Counted from the stretch's first letter, positions 1-10,880 are shown. The stretch: 64,000 nt of DNA from Allium sativum (GCA_030737875.1 CM060926.1:169668579-169732578), one strand, 5' to 3'. Notes: generated by a model not told the origin, from the sequence alone. Numbers and translations are program-made.

Positions 1-2690
1 TTGACTTCCGGGACTCAATCGCATGCAGTCACTTTAAACAGGACATGACCACATGCTTCTCTTATCAATTTTTGTAGTATTGACTCTGTATAACTTGATC
101 TTGAGATTTTTGATTACAAACAGCCTATAACTCTCGAGAAGCACTTGAATTTAGAGAGATTTTGATTTAGAATTGAAAGAGAAGAAGAATGATATGATTT
201 CTATTGAAATTGGCAGAGTACAGATGTAGTAAATCAAGAAATAAAATATTATAGTGGTAGGATGTAATGAGAGGAAGAAGAAGATGATTAGACATTAAAA
301 AAATTGAATTTTAGAAGGTATTTATAGGTTTCCAATAGTCACAACATTTCTAAAAGGATTTGAATTCAAAAGACGTCTCTTTTAAAAATTTAAAAAACAT
401 CTTAAGGGCTAGTATGTTGACATATGCCAGTGTAAAATAAAAAGTTAGATTTTAAAACAAAGTAAATGGTGTTTAAATAAACTATGGTGAATCTAGAGTT
501 AGAAAAAAAACCTAAATTACTTTATATTTAAACATTCTTTTCGAAGTAGAAAATATATTCTAAAACTTATATAAGGATATACTAAAAACAGTTAAGAAAC
601 TAAATACAAATGATATAAAAGTATAAATATAAAAAAAAGTAAACTTAATATAAACAAGAAGGTTAAACAATGTAGGTAATTATAAACCAAGTAAAACTTA
701 AGTTCAAAAATTAAGCTTAAGTTTGAATATAAACAATTTAGAAAATAACTAACAGGAGTTAAAATATTTATTAAAACAAAGAAGTATATATTCTAAATGA
801 GGAAGTAATTTTGAAATCATTTGAAAACGGGAATTAGAATCAAGTAAATAATTTGAAGTTATTTTGAAATCAAGTTTAAAATCAGGATTTAAATTTGAAA
901 AATAGAATCAAGTGCTAACCAGAGTTTCAAGAGAATTTCGAGACACGCTGACTCTATAATTCTTGAACTCTTGATTTCTTGATACTCATGAGTCTTGAAA
1001 CTTGAACTCTTCTATTTGAAATCTTGATTCTTGTGAACTATACAATTTTCAATAATAGACACCTGCATAGTTTTCCTGTAAATATATATATATATATATA
1101 TATTCTAGAAATATTGTGTTAGTAAATATTTTATAAATAATAGAAACAAAGTAGAAACAAGGTTGTTGTCTTCAAAGCCATCATCATTAACATCCTTGTC
1201 TTTAACAGTGACAACTATAACTTATTCAAGAACATATGTAGCCGATGAGAATCTTTTTAATCAATAATCATTAATTAAAATCACCTGGTAAATACTTGGA
1301 ACTTGGTTCGATATACTTCTCTTAGTGGTATAAGTATATTCACATAAACACTATAAGGATAGTTATATTTACAAATCAAATTAAACAACTAATGAATCCA
1401 AGATCTTATCCCATGGTGTTAAGAAGAATTAAGAAGAATTAATTCCATAAGTTGAATTATTTCTGTTTCATAAATTTCTCTTAAAAATCTGTACTTAAAC
1501 TACAAATGTCCTCCTTGTTTGTAAACCACTCTTCTTATCATATGGATTTCCTTTTTATATATAAATCTAACTGTTTATAGCTTCTCTTGTAAATCCCCTA
1601 ACCTTTTATGAAATTCTTTTATAATTTTCTAAAATCATACATAAGCTTGTCTATAATTTCAAAAAACATAACTCCTATTATGTTTTCCAAAATCATTTAT
1701 AAAACTTGATTCGTTTATAAAACAACGTTTATGATTTTATAAACTAATTTATGAAAGTTAATTCATTTATAAATTGTATGATGGATCTTTCACTAAACGG
1801 TATCCTTTTATAAGTCGATTTATTATTTTAGAATAGAGTAAGCCAAATGCTTTAATTTGTTATAAGCCATCGTAGATAATTGATAAATTAACTTTCTATT
1901 GTTATAGAAAAAATCGTGTATTAATTCCATAACTTTTATTAATAGAATAGTTAACAACCTAAAACGGTACTAATAATTAATCACTAAAAATTTCAAAATA
2001 TTAATTATTGAATAAACAATTTATCAAAGTATAATTATTGATAAATAACTTGAAAATAATATTTACATTATATAGAAATAATTTTTAAATAGTTTTAAAC
2101 AATAGTTAAACATTTCTAAAACCTTACTGAAAAATCATTTAGAATAGTTCAAAAATATTATTAAATTTTAAATTAAATAACCTTAAATTATTTCAAAGCA
2201 TTTTAGAAAAGATAAATAAAAAGGTTTGAATAAAATAGAGAAGTTCGGTATTCCCTTAAACATAAATATTTTTAGAAAAAAACCCAGAGGTTAGATTAAA
2301 AATTAAAAATCCTATCCTTAAAACAAAAACTCAATCTCAAGCTGAATGGCTACTAATAATATTTCAAAGTACTAAATGAAGTCCAACAACCACCAAGAGG
2401 ATAACCAATATTGTTAATCTATTTTTATCATTATAGGATCAAGATTCAACTTATGAAAATGTCATTTAATTAATAAGGCCAACAACCAATTTTGATGTCC
2501 AATAATTCATACAACAGAGATACGACTGTAAATTAAATAAATTAATAATAAGGGAAAAGAATCCCATTGGATCTCTTTACAAATTTCCTTGTTTGTTAGG
2601 TAAATTCTAGCAAATAATTTAATATATTTATCATTTCAAAACAATAAATCAGTAACTTACACTATGATATATACGTCAGTAGCTAACGAT
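1..2690. other. AT-rich DNA without a recognisable gene
   Basis: I find no open frame with recognisable domains on either strand. The stretch is rich in A/T runs and short direct echoes, for example several variants of 'cttgaact' around 950-1040. There is an AT dinucleotide run near 1081-1103. It could be intron, intergenic DNA or an old decayed transposon; nothing seen separates these. Confidence 0.5.
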
Positions 2691-2800
2691 GTAGATCTAA
2701 TGTAAGGAATCCTAACGTAAGGCATCATGTGGAACAGGTAGAAAAAATGGTCAATCAGGATAATGTTTCACCTGCTCAGAACAAGAAAATGCGAAGAGAG
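2691..2800 (+). pseudogene. possible left part of an exon interrupted by the Copia insertion
   Basis: A frame is open up to the first base of the Copia LTR at 2801 and ends with residues NKKMRRE. The DNA just beyond the truncated far end of the element (from 4469) is open in a compatible, polar and acidic style. The two pieces may be one host exon split by the element. I do not recognise the protein. The left border of the exon cannot be placed, and the join cannot be proved because the far LTR is truncated and the second target duplication is missing. Confidence 0.22.
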
Positions 2801-3074
2801 TGTTGAATATTTGAGGAGAAAGATGAGGAAAGTTTGGAGGAAGAGAATTTTTATTGCTTTTTTATTCTCAGTTGCTTGATTTCTTACATTGCAAAATTAT
2901 ATCCTTATTTATACATGATTATTCTTATCCAAAAGATAATTCTAGATAAGATTGGGGTTTATAATAATAACAAAATACCAAATATAAATAAAATACCCAA
3001 ATCAGACAATACATATTCCAATTAACACATGCAATATATAATTGCATTTATTTCAATTTAATTTATTGCCAACA
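2801..3074 (-). repeat. 3' LTR of the DEK-carrying Copia element
   Basis: On the minus strand the unit starts TGTTGGCAAT at 3074 and ends ATATTCAACA at 2801. Its outer 75 bp (2801 to about 2875) match 4394-4468 with only a few differences. A purine-rich stretch (AATTTAGGGGAAACAT on the minus strand) lies directly before it at 3075-3090 and serves as polypurine tract. Confidence 0.8.
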
Positions 3075-3190
3075 ATGTTTCCCCTAAATTAAACTTGCTT
3101 CTTACTCTCAAATCTTCTGCATTTCTTATGAAGACTTGTGCGCTAAGTGCCTTTGTCAAAATATCGACCATCTGATCACCTGTTTTGAGA
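3075..3190 (-). pseudogene. C-terminal tail of Copia RNase H
   Basis: The minus strand encodes KTGDQMVDILTKAL followed by about 20 residues ending in FNLGET and running into the LTR. The (G)DQ..DI.TKAL string is the diagnostic end of Copia-type RNase H, normally the last part of the pol polyprotein. Nothing of pol upstream of this tail is present. The sequence immediately upstream belongs to the foreign DEK-like segment in another frame, so this is a junction remnant rather than a working domain. Confidence 0.75.
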
Positions 3191-3841
3191 CATCTCGGTT
3201 TTGATTCCTTTATATCTCACATGCTCTGGCAATAATAATAACAATATGACAAGACATTTTTTGATTACATTGAGTTTGTTTTCCATTGTTGAGCACTTCA
3301 AAGTAAATTCACGAGTCTTCCTTTTGCTTTTATAAAGTTTACTATAGCCAATAAAGAATTTCCAAACAACTGACAATTGCTCTTTCCTTTTAAACATACC
3401 ATAATGTAACAACTTAAGCTCACTTAGCTTCTTTCGTGCTAGTCTGTAACCCTCTTTGGGTATATCCTTCAGTGGGGTACCGAATCCCTTCTCAACTACA
3501 AAATTCCTCTCTATCTCTTTTTCGATGACTTCAACCAATCTTTCCACTGACTTTCTCTCTTTAATCGTGTGTTCAATCAAAGGAGTATGAGGGCTTAGTA
3601 TCGCCACTTTTGGTTTTTTCGTACTCTCTTTCTTCTCCTTTTCTTTTAGTTCCGCTTTCTTGTCTCTTGCTCCAGTTCTTTACGAAACTTTTCTCCTACT
3701 TCTAGATCTCTTATTTTCTTTGATCCTCCATTTATATCCTTCTCCTTCTTTGTAATTTGGTCTTCTTTGTCTTCTGGATTGTCCTCTTCTTGAGCGTCTT
3801 CAACTTCAGTCATTCTGGAATCCATGTTTTCATTCCCGCTT
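3191..3841 (-). pseudogene. captured DEK-domain chromatin protein fragment
   Basis: The minus-strand frame ending at 3176 reads, from about 3607, a lysine-rich run, then SPHTPLIEHTIKERKSVERLV, then VEKGFGTPLKDIP, then KLSELKLLHYGMF. The string ERKSVERLV, followed about 20 residues later by EKG.GTPLKDIP and a KLLH motif, is the signature of plant DEK-domain proteins, which bind nucleosomes and DNA and influence chromatin topology. The acidic and lysine-rich sequence upstream (3842 to about 4030 and 3620-3840) resembles the acidic N-terminus of such proteins. The C-terminal DNA-binding part is absent. A one-base shift near 3680 and stops at 3842 and within 3700-3840 break the frame. No intron is visible, fitting capture of a spliced transcript. 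The family assignment is from recognised motifs and has not been checked by a search. Confidence 0.65.
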
Positions 3842-4378
3842 CTATCTTATCTTTCCACATCCATTTTTTACTTCACTTTTGTTTTTTTCTATGTTCGTCA
3901 TCTCCACATCATCCGCTTCTGACTTGCTCTGTTCCCCTACTTTCTTATCTTTGTTTGTGACATTATTATCTTCAGCTTCAGCATCACTCTCCTCCTCACT
4001 ATTTTTCCCATTCTCTTCCTCAATGCTGCAGTTGTGTTCTTCTATTATTTTTGTCTCATCCTTTGCATATACGTCTTTCAATAATTTCCACGAATCTTTT
4101 GCAAAATCTTCTGCAAAAATATAATCCGACGCTACTTCATCGAGATTCTCACTCATTATAAGACAAGCACAATGATCCTTCCATTGCAATGCCAAAAATG
4201 CTTTCTTTTCTACTTTTGACATGCTTTTCAGATCATTCTGACATTCATAATCATATTCAACGATCTCCCATAAACTTTCAGAGATTAACTGCTCTTTCTT
4301 TTTATTACTCCATTCTTTAAAATCTTCTTTCGTGAGAATAAACGATGAAAGAAATTGAAATCCCATGATTTCAACCAA
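3842..4378 (-). pseudogene. Copia gag N-terminal part fused to an acidic segment
   Basis: The 178-codon frame begins right after the PBS. Its first 110 residues have the layout of the Copia gag N-terminal domain: F...EDFKEWSNKKK near residues 15-28, LWEIVEYDYE near 36-45, then ALQWKDHCACLIM and AKDSWKLLKDVY near 95-106. This domain normally packages element RNA into particles. From about residue 115 the protein becomes very acidic (NSEEESDAEAEDNN, then KSEADDVEMT). That is not gag and probably belongs to the captured chromatin gene, so the frame looks like a read-through fusion. The CCHC zinc knuckle of gag is missing. The start at 4378 is the first in-frame ATG after the PBS. Confidence 0.65.
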
Positions 4379-4468
4379 GCTTTGATGCTAATTTGTAGAA
4401 TATTCGAGGAGAAAGATAAGGAAAGTTTTGGAGGAAGAGAATATTTTATTGCTTTTATTCTCATTTGC
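4376..4468 (-). repeat. degenerate PBS and truncated 5' LTR of the Copia element
   Basis: The minus strand at 4390-4376 reads TAGCATCAAAGCTTG, three substitutions away from the usual initiator-Met tRNA site TGGTATCAGAGCTTG. Positions 4394-4468 repeat the outer 75 bp of the LTR at 2801-2875 and then similarity stops, so about 200 bp of this LTR are gone. Confidence 0.65.
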
Positions 4469-4756
4469 ATGAGCAAGAATGTGTCACTGTTGAGGACATA
4501 AATGGCAGTTCCGGCTTAGATGATCTTGGTGAAGCTGATGATTACTTTGAAGGACCCCAACAGTTTATCGAGAGTGTGGCTGCATTTATTCAAGAAGTTT
4601 TGAATCCTCCGATAAATATGAACTTTGAAAGCATGATTTATGAAAATCCTGAATATGGTCAAAAGCGAGGGGGGAAATTCCACATCCACTGACACTCCTA
4701 CGAAAAGACATATCAGGAGCTCGAGGAACGCAACTCGGAAATGATGGCTTGAACTT
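4469..4756 (+). pseudogene. unidentified acidic coding fragment, possibly the right part of an interrupted exon
   Basis: The plus strand is open from the Copia junction to 4692 and encodes an acidic segment (ECVTVEDINGSSGLDDLGE), then ADDYFEGPQQFIESVAAFIQ and NPPINMNFESMIYENPEYG. Near 4670 a GGGG run marks a probable one-base shift. In the shifted frame the sequence continues as a serine, threonine and arginine-rich tail (TKRHIRSSRNATRK) and stops at about 4752. The composition and the T-rich sequence after the stop look like the last exon of a host gene, but I cannot name the family. It may be continuous with 2691-2800. Confidence 0.3.
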
Positions 4757-5060
4757 GCATTGAGGTTGATTGCAGACAATCCCATCAACCTCCTACTTCA
4801 CCCTCTATGAGTGTATTGGGTCATTGTTTATTTTGCAGTTTACATAGTTGGATTAAGGAATTTGAATAACAGGGGTTTAATGTACAGTAGACTATCATAA
4901 TTGTTACATAGCAGGGGTTTTTATATGGACTTGTTGGTTAGTACATGTTGTATACGATAGGCACTGCATGCATTGTCGTTCATGGCTTACTAGGTTACTG
5001 TGGATCATATGGAAGTGACGACTCGCTCTCGTAGTAATGCAGGTTTGACTGTAATTACTC

Positions 5061-5221
5061 ACTGTGTAAGTTTGTTCACACTGTTTTTAGAAGTGTGAAA
5101 AAACTCTACTTTATGATTCCTGAAAATCAGAAGGATTCATATGGAACCCCCTTGATTCCGACCAGTGGAGGGCAGTGTTTTGTTCACACTGCTAAAAATA
5201 GTGTGAACAAACTTTCTCTCA
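5061..5221. mobile_element. Mutator-like MITE with 9-bp target duplication
   Basis: TAATTACTC at 5052-5060 is repeated exactly at 5222-5230. Inside lie inverted ends sharing AAGTTTGTTCACAC. Each end is itself a hairpin: GTTTGTTCACACT at 5070 answered by AGTGTGAA at 5092, and TTTTGTTCACACT at 5178 answered by AGTGTGAACAAAC up to 5212. A 9-bp duplication is typical of Mutator-like elements. The outermost 7-10 bases of the two ends do not match well, so the exact boundaries are uncertain. Confidence 0.45.
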
Positions 5222-5230
5222 TAATTACTC

Positions 5231-5582
5231 GGTTGTTCAGTTTAGCGTACAGTTTGTACATTATAGATATGCACTATTTTTTAAATCATGTTAGCTTGCG
5301 ATCACAAATTGATCTAAGCAATTGATAGTAAATTTAGGCATATTAGGCTGGATGGAATATGTACTGCTTGACTTAAAGCTGCAGAGAACTTTTAACTTCT
5401 ACATGCAATCCGATGATGGCTAAAAAAGATGGATTAGTGGCTTGGTTAAATGGATAAAGTGAATCTGATATTTGCGTCTGGTTGATTCGTTATGCGCGCA
5501 GTTCTGCCTTTTTGAAAAAAGAAGAGTTAGAAACAGACGCTATATTAAAGAGGTTGGACTTGTAAGGCATATTAACAGCAGG
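5231..5582. other. short spacer between two MITEs
   Basis: No coding frame or conserved element is seen. The stretch ends with ACAGCAGG at 5575-5582, the left target duplication of the hAT-like element. Confidence 0.4.
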
Positions 5583-5875
5583 TAGGGCTGTATATCGGAC
5601 ATGACAGTCCGTTGTCCGGCTCGGTCCGAAGCTATTAGGTGTCCGGTCCATGTACGTCTGATTCTCTTATAGGACAGAGCTAAGACACACTAATGTTCGG
5701 TCCAATCTAAAATGTTCGATGTTTTTCTATTATCCAAGGCTATATCAGATAGGACAGTCCATTATCTGTCTCGGTCCGAGGTTATATGATGTCCGGTCTG
5801 TGTCCGTCCGAATTCTTATAGGATAGAGCATGGACACACCTCCATCCTGTCCGGTCCAACCCGTTTACACCCCTA
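5583..5875. mobile_element. hAT-like MITE built from two tandem half-units
   Basis: The element starts TAGGGCTGTATATCGG and ends CCGTTTACACCCCTA, whose reverse complement TAGGGGTGTAAACGG matches the start. Flanks ACAGCAGG (5575-5582) and ACAACAGG (5876-5883) form an 8-bp duplication with one mismatch, as expected for hAT elements. Internally, 5583-5735 and about 5737-5875 are diverged head-to-tail copies, each holding GACAGTCC, a CTCGGTCCGA block and CTTATAGGA. There is no coding capacity. Confidence 0.65.
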
Positions 5876-5883
5876 ACAACAGG

Positions 5884-7440
5884 TCCTTCGTAGTTAGGTT
5901 ACTAATTGTATTATATCTTGTATGGTGCTAAGTGCACCCCCAATATATGCTTCCTAATACCGCAACTAAAAAAATAAAATTCATTAAATTTTGTGTACTT
6001 TCTAATACCATATTACCTCCTCATTTTAATTTCTCACTCAACGGTTGTTTGCCGAATCAATTGAATAATTTTGGTGTTCCACTACTGAATGAATATGTAA
6101 ATTTACTGTAAAGTGTTACGGTGGTGAATCACCGTGGAGTAAATGTTTTGGCGATGTATCACCACTGAAACTATAACCTAAAATAAAACAACCCAGTAAA
6201 TTTTGACACGATGCTTCCAAACCGTGTATACTCTGTCTGTTCGGTTGTTAACAACCGACTATTGAGAACCTGGACGGCTATTGGGCACCGAGCAGAAGAA
6301 AATAAAAACCGTTTCATATTGACAGTGCCTTCGGTTATAATTGGTCAAACAGTTGCATAACCTACGGTGTGTAAATGCCGAACACAGCAAAAGTGTACTG
6401 CTAATATTTCACAACTATGAACAGCTGATCGGTGCAATTATGAAAACAAAACAAACATACAACTAATAAATGGAACTGGCTGATTTGATCATGCATATAA
6501 ATTCAACAAATGGAACCGAAACAAACACACAATCAACTCATTGGTGAAATTATGAAACCGCATTACTAACAGTAGTTAAGGCAAATTTGATCGTGCATAT
6601 AAATTCAACAAATGGAAAAATTATTCCAAGCTCCACAATTCAGCAATCCATCGTAAGGTACCAACATAGTACTTGAATTCGACAGAAAAAAACAAATAAT
6701 TAACCCAGTGAAAAAAAAGCTGAATATAACACCATTATAGCAAATATAAACTATTTACACACTACATAATTCATCATCAATTTCCTTCATCAGTGATAGG
6801 GTTTTCGAAAGAACGAGAGAGGGGTCGAACTGAAGTTGAGAGGAGAGGTATGAACAATACTAAATGGTTGCCCCTAATTTTTAATCTTTGGTATTCAGAA
6901 GAGGGATAGAATATTTTTTGTGGTATTTTTTAGTTACGGTATTTGGAAGCACATATTGGGGTTCCTTTAGCACCACACTATGTTTTTACTTGTGGTTTGG
7001 CTGGCAAGGTGGTAATGAGATGTGCATGGGAGTTTGTAGAGTTAGGTGTGAGTATTTTGTGTGCATAGTATGTGTATTGTTTGTGATATGCATTTATTGA
7101 TTTGTACAGTTAATAAAGTACCTATTTTTACAAAAACAACATAATAATCTTTTTAAAAGGTGAGTTTTACTTACCGAAATTTTAGTTGCTGCTAAAGTGT
7201 GCTGTCTAAAATTGAGTAGCATTCAATTCAATAGTGAAAATTGAAGAGCTCCAAATCCTATCATTTCAACTACAAAACGTATGTCTCGTTGATACAAATG
7301 CAATGCAATTGACCCATTTGATTTGGACCTAATATTAATAAGTTATTGAGTTTACGAATTCAAAAGTTATTTGAATTAGCAATAACAGAAATATTTCCAT
7401 AAGCATCTAACTATCCAAAAATTACATCGTTCTAGGTCAT
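5884..7440. other. non-coding DNA with palindromes and an internal direct repeat
   Basis: I see no gene. Notable sequences are the perfect palindrome CGGTTGTTAACAACCG at 6242-6257, a nearby CGGTGGTGAATCACCG near 6119, and two copies of TGCATATAAATTCAACAAAT about 100 bp apart (near 6493 and 6595). These resemble subterminal repeats of a DNA transposon, but no terminal inverted repeat could be paired. Confidence 0.4.
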
Positions 7441-7918
7441 GTATTTTTGAACCTGACACCTTCGTTCATCTCCTTCTGACCATCGCCAGGGCCACTGTCT
7501 CCTATTGCTTCACAACTGGAGAAAGCTCCGACCATCCCTTCTTCAGCGCCAAAAGTACAACTTTCTTCCCACCGAGAACCCATAAACTTCTATTGCTTCC
7601 AAGCTCGATTCTGACCATCGCGCTTCACTAATTGATGCTGGTCTTTTTCAGCATGCAGCCCCCACCTCCCTTTTTTAGGTCACTTTGCCTCTAGATCAAT
7701 CCAAGAAACACCAAAAACCAATCTCCAAATTGTGATAACTTATTAGTAACCATCGTCGATTAACACGATCGATGGTATATTTCACCCCCTCAACTAGGCA
7801 TACTTTTTTTTGTTAGGTCCTTTGCATGAAACAACTCTGATTAGCATCGATGATGGTGAGCCATCGAATGTGGTTTTTTACATTGGTGGATAGATTTTAG
7901 CAACAATAGAAGCGGCCA
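7441..7918. other. GC-richer stretch with repeated CCATCG/CGATGG motifs
   Basis: Several copies of CCATCG or its complement occur in both orientations between about 7487 and 7880. There is no open frame of note. Scattered inverted hexamers are a habit of CACTA subterminal regions, but no CACTA terminus is visible. The stretch continues at 54750 across the Gypsy insertion. Confidence 0.3.
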
Positions 7919-9076
7919 GGTCCTGTAACACCCCGTAATTTTAAAGAATACTATAATGATAAACTAAAGAATACTTAATTAAATATTGGGAATTATGTAA
8001 AACAGACTGTGCCATTGCATCTCATAATTTTTCTTAAGATAGACTCCGAGTTTGCATGAAACGGACATCGTTTGAAGAAGTTATTAAGCCTAGAAGTTTG
8101 TATATGCACAAGAGAATTATATATATACAAATCAACCTAGAAATTCAAAATAATTCAAAACAACTGTAACAGCCCTGATTTTTGGGGTTAATTTTAAAAT
8201 TTTATTTTAAGAAATTTTAATGAATGAATATATCTAAAATTATTTATTTTAAATAATAACGATGAAAAACTTATTTTATTTCGAGTGCGAACTTGAAATT
8301 TATATTAAATCCATTCCGAGCCTGAAAACGGCGCGGTAATTTCAGATTTGAAATTCCAACTTTGAAAAATTATATAAAATAAAATATAAATCGGAATTGG
8401 ACGAAACAAGAAACGCTAGGACCGTATTGAAAATATCTTTCCAAAGAGTTTCAGAAATTAAGATTCCAGTTTATAAATTGTAAGTTATGAGAAAATTAAA
8501 TTTTCAGAAAAACACTATAGAATTCGTATATATTATATATAAGGCCCGAAACGTAAAATTTTTGCAGAATAAGGAATTAGGACCCAAAACCATCTCCATT
8601 GGTTTCAGAATGTTGTTTACATATAAAAATGACTATAAGAACTTATATTTTTGAGTTTCGGAAAAATTCCACTATTTTTGGTATTTTTAAATATTAAAAA
8701 TATACGCCTGAAAAATGGAATTTTTGCAAACGAACTCCGAATTCGACGAGACCAGTTTCTATGGATTCGGAATATTAAAATAAGGTTAAATTCTAAAATT
8801 TATAATTTTTGGAATTATTTTGTGGCCGGTATAATTTTTACAGTGAAAAATAGCATATTTTCAGACTTCGGAAATTCATAATAAATTCATACGGACTCGG
8901 AAAATTACGAAATCAGGTTCGTTGGATTCGTAATGACCTGAAATAATTATGTTTAAAATTTTATTAATTTTGAAATCAGCATGTATTTATAAGAATTTTT
9001 GAATTGAAGAAAATAGTTGAAAATTTAGTAATTGGACACGTAATGATATTTGGGCCCAAACCAAAATTAGACCCAT

Positions 9077-9086
9077 AGTATATATT
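9077..9086 (+). promoter_or_regulatory. candidate TATA box of element A 5' LTR
   Basis: AGTATATATT lies 0.9 kb into the LTR and is followed within about 60 bp by a CT-rich stretch (CCCTTCCTTCCTCCTC) of the kind found in plant 5' leaders. The same arrangement is at 15515-15524 in the second LTR. Assignment is by position and composition only. Confidence 0.4.
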
Positions 9087-9129
9087 ATCTTTTTCCTCAG
9101 AATTTAGGCTGAAATTCGAAATTGTATAG

Positions 9130-9670
9130 CAGCCATCTTTTTCCCTTCCTTCCTCCTCTTGTCAATGGCTGTCTTCTTCCTCAATCAAAAATTTGTCGAA
9201 AATAAAATCTCTTCAAACCATAGCAAATTATAAGTCCACTCGAAGGTCTCGACGATACGAAGCTAATGGTGTCGTCGGTTTCGTCAAACAGCGCTCGGAT
9301 TCGCCGGAATCTGGTCTTAAAGCTCGCTGTTTTCGAAATTCAGAAGCTCAAAACGTAAATTAAGAAATTCCCGTGAATCGAGGAAGAATTAGACGAAGTC
9401 ACGAACACGGAAGTTCTTCGTCTACGTGAGGTGGAGGTGCTCGCCAAATTTCAGGCAGTTTGGAGGTGTGGGGCGGCCTGTGGGACCCGCGAGGCGAAAT
9501 CGTTCGTAGGCGATTTCCCGATGATCGGAGAAGCTTTAGGGGCGGCTCTTTCTGGTGGTGGTGCGTCTCGCCAAGACGAAGACGTTGGCGGTGGTCCCGT
9601 GGCGTCAGGTGGCCTGAAGCAGCGGCAAATTGCGGTCAAAGTTCTGCGGTGAATAGTGTTTCGCGGTCAA
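9130..9670 (+). other. GC-rich leader-like region in element A 5' LTR
   Basis: This is the only GC-rich part of the LTR. It contains short frames that are longer in the other LTR copy (15631-15867 and 15869-16090). The first is cut by a TAA here (near 9360) but open there. No ATG starts the long frame, and no domain is recognised, so I treat it as untranslated leader rather than a gene. Confidence 0.4.
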
Positions 9671-10667
9671 TGGGCTGAGGGTATTTTCTATTTTATTTTT
9701 AAATTATTTAATTAATTTCCAGAACTTTAAAATTGCATAACTCACTCATACGAAGTCGAAAATCGACGATTTCAGGTGCGTTGGGATCGTGGCGACGAGA
9801 TGGACGCGTGGACACTAATTTTGTCCAATTCTGAGACAGTGAAATTTTTAGGTATTTTCACGAATATTAATTAATTATTTAATTATGTCCAACTTTAATA
9901 AATCATAACTCTCTCGTACGAGGTCCGATTGACGAATCATAAATTGCGTTGGACTCGTCTTTCCGAGCTCTTCGCGATGGCGCAGACCAGAGCTGAATCC
10001 GAGACAGTCAAATTTTCAGCAAAAATCAATGTGAGAATTCTATTTTTAAAATAAAATTATTTATTTATTTAATTCACTGCAAAATCTATATTCATATCAT
10101 ATGAAATTCATGTTGTTGCTGCATGTATGATTATTTCCATGTTGATTGTTTGTGATGATCGTGCGTATTTATGTTGACATGATTCTGTGTGCACGACGAA
10201 GACAAACATTTTAGTTAATATTTAAAATGTATAATATTCATGTTTGTAAAAGAAAAATTTGTGCAAACCATAAAAATCATATATTTATATTGTATATATA
10301 TATAACGGAGATGTTACATGTTAGAAAGGGAATTTATATATTGTGAAGAAAAAAAAGGGTATTCTTTGTTTATCATGTTGGAATTTTCATTTTATGAATT
10401 ACCCACATAAAATATTCATTTTTATGTTATGTTGAATTAGAACCGTCAACATAAGTATGTTCATTTGGTTAATAACGTTATGCTAACATAAGAACATCGC
10501 TTGTGTTAATAATGTTATGTTAATATAAAAACTGTCATTGTATTAAAATGAACAAAATGGATGTGTCATTTATGTTGTATATAAAATTGACAAAATAAAC
10601 ATGTCATTTATTTAGTAAATTACACATGCCATTTTCATAAGGAATGTTAATATTAGATTAAAACAGA

Positions 10668-10880
10668 CACTTTTGTCAATATAATTAAGTAGCGACAAAA
10701 ATCGCTTTTGTCAATATAATTAAGTAGCGATGAATTCACTTTTGTCAATATAATTAAGTAGCGATGAATTCACTTTTGTCAATATAATTAAGTAGCGATG
10801 AATTCACTTTTGTCAATATAATTGAAGTAGCGATGAAATCACTTTTGTCAATATATTGAAGTAGCGACAAAAATCATATT
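10668..10880 (+). repeat. 34-36 bp tandem array in element A 5' LTR, six copies
   Basis: The unit is built on CACTTTTGTCAATATAATTA followed by AGTAGCGATGAATT. Six units start near 10668, 10704, 10738, 10772, 10805 and 10840; the first and last end in CGACAAAAATC instead. The counterpart in the 3' LTR is at 17104-17313. Confidence 0.85.

Larger units (their letters stand above)
2801..4468 (-). mobile_element. truncated Ty1/Copia retrotransposon carrying a captured DEK-like gene piece
   Basis: Read on the minus strand, the order is: stub of 5' LTR (4468-4394), degenerate primer binding site (4390-4376), gag N-terminal part (4378 to about 4030), an acidic and lysine-rich segment followed by a DEK-like domain (about 4030-3200), the last residues of Copia RNase H (about 3190-3075), a purine tract, and a complete 274-bp 3' LTR (3074-2801). 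The LTR begins TGTTGGCAAT and ends ATATTCAACA on the minus strand. The internal region is only 1.3 kb; protease, integrase and nearly all of reverse transcriptase are missing. The element is non-autonomous, and transduction of a spliced host mRNA is the simplest explanation of the foreign segment. Everything past the first 75 bp of the second LTR is lost. Confidence 0.8.

Noticed and set aside
1..2690. LTR or gene in the left end of the window
   Set aside because: TG and CA dinucleotide ends, PBS or PPT could not be paired, and no frame has recognisable content.
5095..5325. 76-codon plus-strand frame
   Set aside because: It runs through the MITE hairpins and flanking DNA; a by-product, not a gene.
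6888..7100. 70-codon frame rich in Phe, Cys and Val
   Set aside because: T- and G-rich low-complexity DNA; no start context or domain.
9431..9678. Overlapping 60-73 codon frames in three reading frames in the element A LTR
   Set aside because: GC-rich sequence is open in several frames at once, without an ATG for the longest one or a recognised domain.
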